Assembly (NCBI RefSeq): GCF_001685025.1
Contig: NZ_MAYU01000012.1
Location: forward strand, 372,001-436,000
Reading direction: 5' to 3'
Source of the DNA: Bacillus sp. FJAT-27225
Lineage (GTDB): Bacteria > Bacillota > Bacilli > Bacillales > Cytobacillaceae
Length of the DNA stretch: 64,000 nucleotides
Part shown: positions 34,704-43,729 of the stretch, piece by piece
How the letters are laid out: every line of letters starts with the position of its first letter
Position numbering within the stretch: the first letter of the stretch is position 1
Position numbers and translations under genes: made by a program
The notes under the pieces: model-generated
What the model was told of the DNA's origin: nothing
The model's input: only the letters and a program-made list of their open reading frames with translations
Database searches by the model: none

Positions 34704-36134
34704 CTAGAAATCTACAATTCTTCTTCCTTCTTTTACTTCAATAGGAAGGGATGAAAACGAGACAAGTGGCCTCAGTGTTTCGACCACGTGTGGCTTAAAG
34801 GCAAGAAGCACGCCTAACTCTTCTAAAGAGCCAATACTTCCGCGCCGTTCCCGTTCCTGAATTATTTTCTTCGCTTTGATTGCCGTCATCCCCGGCAGGC
34901 CAACCAATTCAATTAAGGGCGCTGTATTAATATCGACTTTTCCAAGGGCTTCCGGCTCTCCTTGGCTAGTCTCCAGCTCTTCAAACAAAGGATTGATATC
35001 GCTATTTCCGCTAACAGACAGTGGCGGAGGTGAAGCAGAGGTAGGTACAGCCAATCCAGCAAAAATTTCTTCATCCAACAAAGGGCTCCACTCATCCCTG
35101 CCCTTCTTCCAAATAAGTGTCCCACCAACATCAATCTGCCGTGATTCTGCAAGCCATGCCACTGTTCTTCGGTCATAAGGGCCAAATCGCTGTCCATTGG
35201 CCTCTAAATGCCATTCTGGGAGCATCGCATTTGCTTCAGTTTGTGGTGAGGTAAGAAACGATTGGATTTCCGTCAGCAGCCGGCACAGTTCCTCGTTTTT
35301 CATGTTGGACCCCGACATCCCGAATAACCTACCGTGACCAATTTCTAGTTCCCATTTGCCTTTTACCTTAATGGTGGCGTCACGGAAGATATCCCATAAT
35401 ACCGAGGTCTTGCGGCTGACCGTTGTCCAGTCATTATTCCAATAAAGGCCTCCGCTACAAATAGCGAGTCCATTTTTGGCACTGCCGAAAATGGTCGCAT
35501 CGATCAGCGCAAAAACTTCTTCATCAGCAGGGATTGAGTAATTCTCCCTTGCCGCCTGAAGCTTTTTCGCAGGAATCAATTCCTCCACATAATAAGAAGC
35601 GTTAGAATAGTTCTCGCAAATCCTTCGAATGCCTTCCAAATCGATCGTACTGCCCGCAAACTCCCCCCTGGAAGGAGTTCTAATATAGGAGCTCTCTAAA
35701 TAACTGACCGGTTCAGGATTAACAACAGGAGGTCCGATATCACTCCGGGCCCTAAAGTAAGAACGAATATCCTCGAGCAAGGCAATCAGCGCCTTAGGTT
35801 TCATGCCACTACCGGCCAAGCTGCAAGCGAAACCGGGCTTGAAAACAATCTCTCCAAAGCTCAGCTTCATTGGGCCCATCTCAAGAAACTCTTCCCAAGT
35901 TACCCGGCGTGTTGTATTCGTATGCCAGTAAAACCCATGCATACCAATTGCAAAAGAATTTTTACAGCTTTTAAATAGGTTGCTATTAATCAATGCTAGA
36001 ACTGTTTCCGCGGCGGGGATGGGAAGACCCTTCATCGCGTTCGCCAATTTGTCTTGGGGAATGCCAGTGCCTATGTATAAATCGCTGCAACTGTACCTTC
36101 TGCATATTTTTAAAATGTCTTTGGCCACCACCAT
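34704..36134 (-). CDS. Duplicated PH-like domain + GYF_2 + helix-hairpin-helix protein with RIVDF tail
   Basis: A 476-residue soluble protein. Two related modules occupy about 20-130 and 195-300. Each has a helix, then NSFAIGMHGFYW or NGLAICSGGLYW, then a strand-rich part ending GSGMK or GSNMK plus a helix; they resemble bacterial PH-like domains. A GYF_2-type domain follows (about 306-355: WHLEANGQRFGPYDRRTVAWL…WKKGRDEW). Then comes a ComEA-like helix-hairpin-helix (about 400-460: VDINTAPLIELVGLPGM), and the end is RRIVDF. It lies 4 bp after the Ycf35-like gene. GYF domains bind proline-rich peptides. The domain assignments are by pattern, and the function is unknown. Confidence 0.8.
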   Translation of the reverse strand: MVVAKDILKICRRYSCSDLYIGTGIPQDKLANAMKGLPIPAAETVLALINSNLFKSCKNSFAIGMHGFYWHTNTTRRVTWEEFLEMGPMKLSFGEIVFKPGFACSLAGSGMKPKALIALLEDIRSYFRARSDIGPPVVNPEPVSYLESSYIRTPSRGEFAGSTIDLEGIRRICENYSNASYYVEELIPAKKLQAARENYSIPADEEVFALIDATIFGSAKNGLAICSGGLYWNNDWTTVSRKTSVLWDIFRDATIKVKGKWELEIGHGRLFGMSGSNMKNEELCRLLTEIQSFLTSPQTEANAMLPEWHLEANGQRFGPYDRRTVAWLAESRQIDVGGTLIWKKGRDEWSPLLDEEIFAGLAVPTSASPPPLSVSGNSDINPLFEELETSQGEPEALGKVDINTAPLIELVGLPGMTAIKAKKIIQERERRGSIGSLEELGVLLAFKPHVVETLRPLVSFSSLPIEVKEGRRIVDF

Positions 36135-36138
36135 ATCG

Positions 36139-36876
36139 TCACCCCTGAATATTCAATGTAATCACAATAGAATTGTCATCAAGGACCTCTTCCGATTCAA
36201 CGGAAAGATTCTTTGCCGCCGCGCGCTGTTTCAGCTTTTCATAGACTGCTGACTGCAGGCAGCGCTTGTATTCTTCATCGATATCCGACATATACATGAA
36301 CACCTCATGCATGTCAGGCGGATTCCTCAATTCCACCGTGAAGGGTGTATCAGCGCTAGTCTGCCTGAAAGTCATCGGTGTGCCCTGAACGGTACAAACA
36401 ATTTCCCCGTTGTCTTTTCGATATGGATTCACGCCAAATTCCCTCAAGGTCTTTGTCAGTAAATCGCCGTCCACAAAATTGGTTGGAAAGACCTTTACGG
36501 CATCCTCGGTCACCTGAGCCTCTATGTCTTTTATCGCGGTGACAAACAGCTTTCGGTTGGACTTTAATTCAAGATCCTTCATAAACCCTTCCAACAATGG
36601 CATCGGGTCGTGTTTGCTGAAAATTGCATGCCACTTTCCTTCAACAAGCTCCCAAAAGAAGAACTGTTTCTCCCCGTCAAGATGGGTTTTAATGCTCCCG
36701 CCCCATTTCTCGGCATCATACCCAGCCATGCGCACAGTCCGGACCAAATCCAGTTCATTTTCAAACGTCGTCGGCACCTTCAACTGCGCCGACTCAACCC
36801 AGTTATTAAATTTGTCCTTGCCCATCACGACCCGGAGAGTGAGGGCAAGCGGTATTAGCGCGAGTGAAACAGACAT
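36139..36876 (-). CDS. Ycf35/DUF1257-like protein
   Basis: A 245-residue protein. The middle (FENELDLVRTVRMAGYDAEKW) and particularly the C-terminal part (YKRCLQSAVYEKLKQRAAAKNL, then a DDNSIVITLNI strand) follow the DUF1257/Ycf35 pattern known from cyanobacteria and plastids. There the family occurs with DUF2997 and Ycf46. An extra N-terminal segment (1-40) is present. Its ATG overlaps the DUF2997 stop by one base (TAATG). The biochemical role of the family is unknown. Confidence 0.7.
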   Translation of the reverse strand: MSVSLALIPLALTLRVVMGKDKFNNWVESAQLKVPTTFENELDLVRTVRMAGYDAEKWGGSIKTHLDGEKQFFFWELVEGKWHAIFSKHDPMPLLEGFMKDLELKSNRKLFVTAIKDIEAQVTEDAVKVFPTNFVDGDLLTKTLREFGVNPYRKDNGEIVCTVQGTPMTFRQTSADTPFTVELRNPPDMHEVFMYMSDIDEEYKRCLQSAVYEKLKQRAAAKNLSVESEEVLDDNSIVITLNIQG

Positions 36877-37103
36877 TACAATTCCTCCCTTGTTATCCGG
36901 CGTTCATAGTCCCATTCTGTTTCTTCAATCTCAACTTTTTCAGATTCGTAGTATTCAGCCGTGTATTCCGAATCAATTGTTTCAGCATCGAGCAACTCTT
37001 CGAGCAGGGAAATATAATCGGTACACTTTTTACCTTTAACACCTAGAACCTCTGCCTGGATTTGGCCGTCGCTAAATAGTTGGATCCTAAATTGTTTTTT
37101 CAC
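36876..37103 (-). CDS. DUF2997 protein
   Basis: A 75-residue protein matching DUF2997 well: FRIQLFSDGQIQAEVLGVKG, then KKCTDYISLLEEL and AEYYESEKVEIEET. The family is small, acidic at the C-terminus, and usually encoded beside DUF1257. It lies 17 bp after the AAA ATPase gene and is coupled to the next gene. It is probably a subunit of the same assembly. Confidence 0.85.
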   Translation of the reverse strand: MKKQFRIQLFSDGQIQAEVLGVKGKKCTDYISLLEELLDAETIDSEYTAEYYESEKVEIEETEWDYERRITREEL

Positions 37104-37120
37104 ACGCTACACCATCCTTT

Positions 37121-38788
37121 TTAAAAATCCAATGCACGTCCGCCCCGGGCTGATTTTACATCATCGCTCTTGGGAGCGACCGGTGCAGCACTATCCTTTA
37201 AACTGTCATACTCAGTTCGGTCTTCCTTTGGGGTAGCAGCAACTGCGCGTACATTTGCCCATTCGCGGATACCACGGATCTGCTCGGCCTGAGTGATTGA
37301 AAGCGGTACAGTATTGGCAATCGCCTTTTCAAAATCGGTGTATTCAATGCTCCTGTCCTCGGAAAATGCTTCGAACAGCGCCGTGATGACCACCTGCTCG
37401 ATCTCAGCTCCTACATATCCCTCTGTCAGAGAAGCCAGCTGCTCAAGAACAGAGTGATCCCATTCAAAACGCCCTATCACGTCCGGGTCAGTAAGCCGTT
37501 TGTCAATATGAAGCTTAAAAATGTCCATCCGCTCCTTTTTGGTTGGCAGATCGACAAAAAAGATTTCGTCAAAGCGCCCTTTCCGCAACAGCTCGGCTGG
37601 CAGGGAATGTATGTTATTTGCTGTCGCCACAACAAAGACTGGCTTTGTTTTTTCCTGCATCCAAGTCAGAAAGGTCCCGAATATCCGGCTGGATGTCCCG
37701 CTGTCACCGCTTTGGCCTAGACCGCTGAAGCCTTTCTCGATTTCGTCGATCCACAAAATGCTCGGTGAAATTGCTTCGACTGTCTGAATGGCCTTGCGCA
37801 TGTTTTCCTCACTGCTTCCGATAATTCCGCTAAAAATCTTCCCGATATCGAGGCGAAGAAGCGGAAGATGCCACATTGCACTAACTGACTTAGCAATCAA
37901 GCTTTTACCACAACCCGGTACTCCGGTAATTAAAACACCCTTTGGTGCAGGCAAGCCGTACTTTTCTGCCGAATCAAGCCAGGATTTATTCCTTTTCTTC
38001 AGCCAGCGCTTCAAATTCTCAAGACCACCGACATCCTCGATTTTCAAGTCACTCTTGATAAATTCAAGAATTCCGGATTTCTTAATATTCTGACGCTTTT
38101 CTTCCAATATGATTTCAACATCGCTTACATCAAGGCGCCCGTCCTGAACCATCGCCCTTGCAAATGCATTTTCCGCTTCATGCAGCGTCAGGCCAAGCGC
38201 AGCTTTTGCAAGACGTTCCTTCTCCTCAGGTTTCAAATCAAATTGAATCCTTCCGCTCCGCTCGTTCGCATAAATCATTTCATCCAGGACATCGTTGATT
38301 TCCCTGAAGGACGGCAGGTCAAAATCAACAATTGTAACGTCCTTTTGCAAATCATTCGGGAGGACAAGGGTGGGACTTACAAAAATGACGTTCTTCGGGC
38401 TCGGACTCTGTTTCAATAATGGCAGCAAGTCACGAATTTTCCGGATAACCTGCACATCCGCCTGTCGTCCATTCGAACCGAAATAAACATGGAAATCCTT
38501 CAGGATGAAAATAGCGGGATCACTGTAATTCTCTATGTATTGAAGTGCTTTTAGGGGATTCTTTGTTTCTTCTCTGCCTTTGTGGCCATCCTCCGACAAG
38601 CCGTTTGTCACGCTCCACGTAAATACCCGCCGTGTAGTCTTAATAAGGTTCTCATCGGTCACAACCGATTTAATCACCGATAACGCACGTTCCTCTTCCC
38701 AAGTAGAAATATACAGGTAGGGAAAACGCGCCTTTAACAAATTTGAAATCAATATTTTAAAATTGGACACCGTAGCTGTTTCTTGCAT
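37121..38788 (-). CDS. Ycf46-like AAA+ ATPase with RALDF tail
   Basis: A 555-residue ATPase. The N-terminal half (about 1-220) is a degenerate ATPase-like domain with [10 protein letters not shown] and [12 protein letters not shown]. The C-terminal AAA domain has Walker A GVPGCGKS (about 288-295), Walker [11 protein letters not shown] (about 343-352), an [21 protein letters not shown] stretch with sensor 1 and arginine finger (about 380-405), and a lid domain. This arrangement is that of Ycf46. I set the start at 38788 where GAAGGAGA lies 7 bases upstream; the frame remains open to 38836. The protein ends GGRALDF. It is the first gene of the six-gene operon. Confidence 0.9.
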   Translation of the reverse strand: MQETATVSNFKILISNLLKARFPYLYISTWEEERALSVIKSVVTDENLIKTTRRVFTWSVTNGLSEDGHKGREETKNPLKALQYIENYSDPAIFILKDFHVYFGSNGRQADVQVIRKIRDLLPLLKQSPSPKNVIFVSPTLVLPNDLQKDVTIVDFDLPSFREINDVLDEMIYANERSGRIQFDLKPEEKERLAKAALGLTLHEAENAFARAMVQDGRLDVSDVEIILEEKRQNIKKSGILEFIKSDLKIEDVGGLENLKRWLKKRNKSWLDSAEKYGLPAPKGVLITGVPGCGKSLIAKSVSAMWHLPLLRLDIGKIFSGIIGSSEENMRKAIQTVEAISPSILWIDEIEKGFSGLGQSGDSGTSSRIFGTFLTWMQEKTKPVFVVATANNIHSLPAELLRKGRFDEIFFVDLPTKKERMDIFKLHIDKRLTDPDVIGRFEWDHSVLEQLASLTEGYVGAEIEQVVITALFEAFSEDRSIEYTDFEKAIANTVPLSITQAEQIRGIREWANVRAVAATPKEDRTEYDSLKDSAAPVAPKSDDVKSARGGRALDF

Positions 38789-39227
38789 CAACAAGTCTCC
38801 TTCAATGAAACATAATAGTACTTGCTTAAATCGCATTAAAATTCAACAAATAATTACCAATTATACTATCAAAATATTCATTATTTTGAAAATTAATGTG
38901 TAGTATAATCTTTTAAATCATTGTCGCTTGAGATTGGTGGAGTTCCTAAAATTCAGGGAGAATTACGGTAAAGAGATAAGGCGGGGGATATGCTTTACAT
39001 TATCGAAAGACTAAAAATCGCTTTTTTGTTTTCAGCTTTCTGGACAGAAGATGGGCTGGGGCTGCCTGTTTGAAAAACTGGCCTATGCCAGCGGGGAGCT
39101 CCTACACGACCAGTCTTTCCAATTCTAAACCTAGAACTTCCCCTCCATTTAGACCGCCTCCTCATTCTCCCGACATCCGAGCTCGCCCACAACATTCCGA
39201 ACCACCAGTCAGCCCATTGACCCCAGT

Positions 39228-39407
39228 TCAAGGCGAAGCCATACTGGTCAGTCTTTTGTTGCTTCTGTAATATAATTCCGGTGTCTCAATCCCCTGCACA
39301 ATTGTGCCGCCTCCAGTAAATTTCCTCGTATCGGCTGGCTGGAAGCGGGCGACAGGGCCAACTGTGAATTGCTGGGCAGCAGCCGCAAATTTGTTTTTCC
39401 CAGGCAC
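39228..39407 (-). pseudogene. Possible coding remnant
   Basis: A reverse-strand frame from a GTG at 39407 to TGA at 39228 reads MPGKNKFAAAAQQFTVGPVA and continues with a plausible protein-like composition for 59 codons. It lacks a ribosome binding site and starts just after the stop of the phosphotransferase gene. I do not recognise it. It may be the decayed end of a former gene in the 38789-39423 gap, or chance. Confidence 0.25.
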
Positions 39408-39423
39408 TACAATGCGGTAGAAA

Positions 39424-40416
39424 CTAATTAAACACCTTTAACATTTTCTTCCGAATCTCCTCAGTTCTTGAACACGTATCCAGGCTCGATTTTAAATGCT
39501 CGAGTGTCACTTCTTCTGATTTTAGAGAACCTTCAAAACGCAAGTCCTTAATCCATTCCCAGATATCTTCAAGATTTCTTTTTAAAAAATAAAACTCAAA
39601 GGCATCCATATCAGGATTCTCATAGCTCATATAGTTTCTGTATTCAGTCAAGAATTGTTCTGCATATGGCTCAGTTATGATGAGGATGAGGTCTTGTTCT
39701 TGCGGAGCAAGTTTAACACATTCCCAATCAAGAAGCATAAGGTTTTGCCCTTGCATAAGATTCCAATTATGAGCATCGGAGTGGGACAAAACAAACATGT
39801 GAGATTTGCTTTTCAATGCATTTGCTAAATACCCCAGCCTGTTAATCTTTTCTACTAATATTTCAGTATAGGGCTCTACAATCTCTAAAAGGATATCATT
39901 CGTATTAGCCAAGTCATGATGAATAAAAGAAAATAGGTCTTCACAGAACTCAATGTCAAAACGTTCCTTTACTTGCTGCTTTTTTAGTTCATGAGGGATA
40001 GTTGAAGTGTTTTTATGAAGCAGGCCCAGAATTTTTGCCAGTTCTTTTACCTGATTTGGGCTTAGCTGCTTTTCACCAATTGTCGTTCCTTCTATATACT
40101 CTGAAAGCAAATACACATACTGTTCGTCTTCACATTGATTCCTTTGTGACTTCGTAAAAATTGGTTTGGAGAGATGGTTTTGCAAATCAGTATGATGATG
40201 CAGCCAGTTGACTAAAGGGGTATATCTATCGATTGCATCAATCCACTGAGAGCTGGAGGGCTTATTTTTGTTGTACACCTTTAAAAAATACTTATTACTT
40301 TTATCTTCCACTAAAAAAGCTAAAGCCGACCACCCGCCTGGACGCTGTTCAATTGAAGTTGCGTCAATTCCATAGTTATCTTTTAAAATAGTAGAAATAC
40401 GTGTATTTATCTCCAT
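39424..40416 (-). CDS. APH-family (choline/aminoglycoside kinase-like) phosphotransferase
   Basis: A 330-residue kinase-fold protein. Motifs are YFLKVYNK (ATP-binding Lys), YLLSEYIEGTTIGEKQL (hinge), LSHSDAHNWNLM (catalytic loop, Brenner motif) and LLDWECVKLAP (metal-binding Asp). It resembles the spectinomycin/APH-like branch, but such genes in bacilli often have unknown metabolic substrates, so resistance should not be assumed. It is monocistronic with a weak GGAG ribosome binding site. Confidence 0.85.
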   Translation of the reverse strand: MEINTRISTILKDNYGIDATSIEQRPGGWSALAFLVEDKSNKYFLKVYNKNKPSSSQWIDAIDRYTPLVNWLHHHTDLQNHLSKPIFTKSQRNQCEDEQYVYLLSEYIEGTTIGEKQLSPNQVKELAKILGLLHKNTSTIPHELKKQQVKERFDIEFCEDLFSFIHHDLANTNDILLEIVEPYTEILVEKINRLGYLANALKSKSHMFVLSHSDAHNWNLMQGQNLMLLDWECVKLAPQEQDLILIITEPYAEQFLTEYRNYMSYENPDMDAFEFYFLKRNLEDIWEWIKDLRFEGSLKSEEVTLEHLKSSLDTCSRTEEIRKKMLKVFN

Positions 40417-40447
40417 TACGTCTCCATTCTTTCATAAATTTAACAAA

Positions 40448-40488
40448 CAGAAGCGGTCCAATTCTGCTGTGAATTGGACTGCTATCTG
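40448..40488 (-). terminator. Terminator after manA
   Basis: GTCCAATTC (40456-40464) and GAATTGGAC (40471-40479) form a 9-bp stem extended outward by AGC/GCT and CAGA/TCTG with small mismatches. Reverse-strand flank CGCTTCTGTTTG gives only a weak U-tract. Confidence 0.65.
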
Positions 40489-40519
40489 TGTGTTCATTTA
40501 ATGGCCTGCCGGCTCCCTT

Positions 40520-41479
40520 CTAGGTGTGGGAGACAATGAATTCGGCTTGACCTTGGAGTTGACAGCTGCCAACTCCATATGGCAGGACAAAGTGACTCCC
40601 TTTTTTCACAGTAAACTCGCGGCCATCAAGAATAAGCAAAGCTTCCCCGTCAAGGACGCTGACCTGCAAGAAATCAGCATCCATTTCCCTCGAGGACTGT
40701 CCGTCCAGCTGCCAATGATAGACCGTAAAATACTGCTCTTTTACAAGCTGTTTCTCGACGAGACCGCCAAAGGACTCTTCCTTTTGCTCCGCGAGTGCAT
40801 CCTCATGTGGAACTGTGGTCACTTGAATGGAGCGTTCCAGGTGCAATTCACGTTTGTTGCCTGCTGCATCTGTCCGGTCATAATCGTAAACGCGATACGT
40901 AATGTCAGAACTCTGCTGGGTTTCAAGGATGACAATCCCTGCTCCAATCGCATGAATGGTGCCGCTTGGAACATACACGAAATCCCCCGCCTTGACCTTT
41001 ACTCGCCTTAACAGCTTGTCCCATTCACCGGACTCAACCATTTTTCTAAGTTCTTCCCGTGTGGATGCGTGATGCCCAAGGACAAGCTCCGCCCCTTCCT
41101 CCGCACTGATGACATACCAGCATTCGGTTTTGCCATAAGGCACCCCTTCGACCTCGCGTGCGAACGTGTCATCTGGATGGACTTGGACGGAAAGGTCATC
41201 GGCCGCATCCAGGATTTTTATAAGCAACGGATACTCTTCTACATTCCCTGTCCTTTTATTAAAAAGCTCTCCATGTTCTTTCCATGCGTCCGCCAGCGTT
41301 CTTCCTGACAATGGACCATTCTTAATTACGCTTGGCCCATTCAAATGAGCTGAAATCACCCAAGCCTCGCCTGTTTGGTCACTCGGAATCTCGTAATTAA
41401 ATTCGGTTTTCAGTTTATTGCCTCCCCAGATCCGTTCTTGTAAAACGGGTTCCAGGAAAATCGGTTCATTTTTATACAT
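40520..41479 (-). CDS. manA: Mannose-6-phosphate isomerase, class I
   Basis: A 319-residue cupin isomerase interconverting mannose-6-P and fructose-6-P. Zinc-site motifs are LSVQVHPDD and GKTECWYVI, then VYVPSGTIHAIGAGIVILETQQSSDITYR near the middle. The length equals that of Bacillus ManA/Pmi proteins. TAGGAGG precedes the ATG. Last gene of the beta-mannosidase unit, it takes intracellular mannose-6-P into glycolysis. Confidence 0.95.
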   Translation of the reverse strand: MYKNEPIFLEPVLQERIWGGNKLKTEFNYEIPSDQTGEAWVISAHLNGPSVIKNGPLSGRTLADAWKEHGELFNKRTGNVEEYPLLIKILDAADDLSVQVHPDDTFAREVEGVPYGKTECWYVISAEEGAELVLGHHASTREELRKMVESGEWDKLLRRVKVKAGDFVYVPSGTIHAIGAGIVILETQQSSDITYRVYDYDRTDAAGNKRELHLERSIQVTTVPHEDALAEQKEESFGGLVEKQLVKEQYFTVYHWQLDGQSSREMDADFLQVSVLDGEALLILDGREFTVKKGSHFVLPYGVGSCQLQGQAEFIVSHT

Positions 41480-41540
41480 ATGGTCCTCCTACTCATTGTG
41501 TTTAGCTTGGCATTTATCTTAAGGCTGAAAAAACAAAACG

Positions 41541-42410
41541 TTATACCGCTCTTCCTTCCAGGGAAAATTGTGCCAGCAGCAAAGCGCCGGTTATGCCGGC
41601 ATTGTCGCCAAGTCCCGGACTGACAATATAATCGGGTAGATTCGGAAGTTCCATATACCCATTGAGAAAGGACGGTAAATAGTTATATATCGCATCAAAA
41701 ACTTCACTTTGTTTCATCACGCCGCCGCCAAGGATAATTTTCTTTGGAGACAATATTAAAATATAGCTCATCAGTGCCTGGGCAAGATAGTACCCCTCCA
41801 AATCCCAGGCCTTTGGATTCCCTGTAAGATGCTGGCCTTTGTTTCCCCACCGTTCTTCGATTGCAGGCCCGGCTGCAAGGCCCTCGAGGCAATCCTTATG
41901 GTAAGGGCATTTCCCCTCATACGTGTCTTCAGGATGGCGTCTTAAAAGAATATGCCCCATTTCAGAGTGGGAAAGCCCTTGAAGAAGTTTTCCATGGACA
42001 AGCGCGCCGGCGCCGATACCGGTTCCGACTGTTATATATAAGCAGCTATCCAATCCTTTTGCCGCGCCAAATGTCGCTTCACCGAGCGCTGCTGCATTGA
42101 CATCCGTATGGAAGCCAATTGGAATCGGGAAAGACTCCTTTATTGTTTGGACAAACGGAAAGTTCCGCCATCCCGGTTTTGGCGTTGAGGTAATATATCC
42201 ATAAGAAGTACTTTCAGCATTTACGTCAATCGGCCCAAACGAACCAATTCCAATTGCTTCAACAGGATGTTGTTTAAAAAAAGCAATGACTTGCGGAATC
42301 GTTTCTGATGGAATCGTGGTTGAAATAACCTTCCTGTCAAAAATTGTCCCGTTTTTATCCCCGACAGCACAGACAAACTTTGTGCCCCCGGCTTCAATTG
42401 CACCCAGCAT
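41541..42410 (-). CDS. ROK-family sugar kinase (fructokinase type)
   Basis: A 289-residue ROK kinase. The ATP-binding motif is IEAGGTKFVCAVGD, the catalytic loop has HTDVNAAALGEA and TVGTGIGAGALVHG, and the zinc motif is GHILLRRHPEDTYEGKCPYHKDCLEGL. These features fit ScrK/GmuE-type fructokinases; GmuE phosphorylates hexoses in glucomannan utilisation. I chose the ATG at 42410 because AGGAGGAG lies just upstream; the frame is open to 42431. It probably phosphorylates mannose released by the beta-mannosidase. Confidence 0.9.
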   Translation of the reverse strand: MLGAIEAGGTKFVCAVGDKNGTIFDRKVISTTIPSETIPQVIAFFKQHPVEAIGIGSFGPIDVNAESTSYGYITSTPKPGWRNFPFVQTIKESFPIPIGFHTDVNAAALGEATFGAAKGLDSCLYITVGTGIGAGALVHGKLLQGLSHSEMGHILLRRHPEDTYEGKCPYHKDCLEGLAAGPAIEERWGNKGQHLTGNPKAWDLEGYYLAQALMSYILILSPKKIILGGGVMKQSEVFDAIYNYLPSFLNGYMELPNLPDYIVSPGLGDNAGITGALLLAQFSLEGRAV

Positions 42411-42472
42411 ATGTACTCTCCTCCTATTCATTCTAAATATTACATCAACTGCATTCCAACAGCTCGTATTGT

Positions 42473-43690
42473 TTACGCCTGCCGCTGTACTTCCTTTGGT
42501 TTTTTCCAGGTAAAATACAGGACTGGAATCATTAGAACATAGACAATCGGAAAAACACTGAAAGAAATCGGCAGCAGTGCATCGAGGTCAAAATAGCTCC
42601 TCATCCCCAAAAACATGAATACTCCTACAATCCTGCCTGCCCCGAGCGGAATCTCGCGAATGATAATGTAATCGAGCCTTCGTTCGTGATAAAACGGATC
42701 CTTTTCGATCGACTCGTAAATCATCGCATTCATGGATGTGTTAATCATGTTCAACGCAATCGGGGATAGCAGTCCGAAAACAATCAGTGACAGCAGGATT
42801 GGCTTCGCAGCCAGAAGTACAGAGCTTAGGGAAATCGTAACCGCCCCTAACGCAAAAACTTTAAGCCGATTCTGCGCTGATGAAAAACGCGCCAGCAGAT
42901 AGAAAGCAAAGATGGAAACAATTTGGGCACCGGTATTATAGATACCAAGATTCATTTCCCCGCCAGCAATTTTAAATGTCATCATTGTAATTAAAAACGT
43001 TACAAAAGCACCCGAAACGATCCCATCGGAGAACATCACTAAGTACATTTTACGCCATTCCCGGGAAGGGTTCCTAATAACATCCCAAAAATGACTTTTC
43101 GCTTCGATCCCGATTCCTTTCACCTTAAGCGAAAGGACAAGGGCAGCAAGGATAAACAAGCAGGTTGCCGCAAAAACAACATAATAGCCAGCCATGCCAT
43201 CGAAGCGGGAGATGGTGATTCCGGCAACAAGCGGGGCGATCACTCCGCCAACAGTAGACAGGATCCCCTCGATATACAGGAAGCTATCCCGCTTGTCGTT
43301 CGTCGTCAAATCGAGTACAGCCATATGCATACCAACAAAATAAAGGCTCATTGCCAGGCCATTAGAAATGCCGAGTAAAAGAATGTGCTCATCCAAAGTG
43401 TCATGGAAAACAAGGATAATCAAATACGTAATCAGGTAAAACAGAAAGCCCATCCGCATCGTGGACATCGGGCTCGTCTTTCTGGCTAGCCATGCGCAAA
43501 GGCCAAAGCTGACAATAATCGCGACGGACCAATACAAACTGTAATAAGCGAGCAGGGAATACGTCTCATCAAGCCTCCATAAAAAGACACTCTGGAAGAT
43601 CCCAGATAAGGCCATTCCAAAACCAAACAGGGCATTCATCCACATATAAAATTTTAATTCTGAAGAAAAACTCTTATAAATAGAATACAT
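42473..43690 (-). CDS. MFS transporter
   Basis: A 405-residue, twelve-helix major facilitator protein with the interdomain pattern near the middle (SLKVKGIGIEAKSHFWDV) and ARKTSPMSTMRMG after helix 2. Relatives are poorly characterised; sugar export or import is likely given its place between a sugar dehydrogenase and a sugar kinase. AAGGGAG precedes the ATG. Confidence 0.85.
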   Translation of the reverse strand: MYSIYKSFSSELKFYMWMNALFGFGMALSGIFQSVFLWRLDETYSLLAYYSLYWSVAIIVSFGLCAWLARKTSPMSTMRMGFLFYLITYLIILVFHDTLDEHILLLGISNGLAMSLYFVGMHMAVLDLTTNDKRDSFLYIEGILSTVGGVIAPLVAGITISRFDGMAGYYVVFAATCLFILAALVLSLKVKGIGIEAKSHFWDVIRNPSREWRKMYLVMFSDGIVSGAFVTFLITMMTFKIAGGEMNLGIYNTGAQIVSIFAFYLLARFSSAQNRLKVFALGAVTISLSSVLLAAKPILLSLIVFGLLSPIALNMINTSMNAMIYESIEKDPFYHERRLDYIIIREIPLGAGRIVGVFMFLGMRSYFDLDALLPISFSVFPIVYVLMIPVLYFTWKKPKEVQRQA

Positions 43691-43729
43691 CGGTTGAACT
43701 CCCTTGAAAGATAAGGGCGGGATCCCCTA

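Noticed and set aside
38995-39270. Short overlapping frames on both strands
   Set aside because: Tryptophan/arginine-rich or low-complexity translations without ribosome binding sites; they look like chance frames in a non-coding gap.
39424-40416. Antibiotic resistance gene
   Set aside because: APH-fold motifs are present, but many chromosomal members in bacilli are not resistance enzymes and nothing in the context supports resistance.
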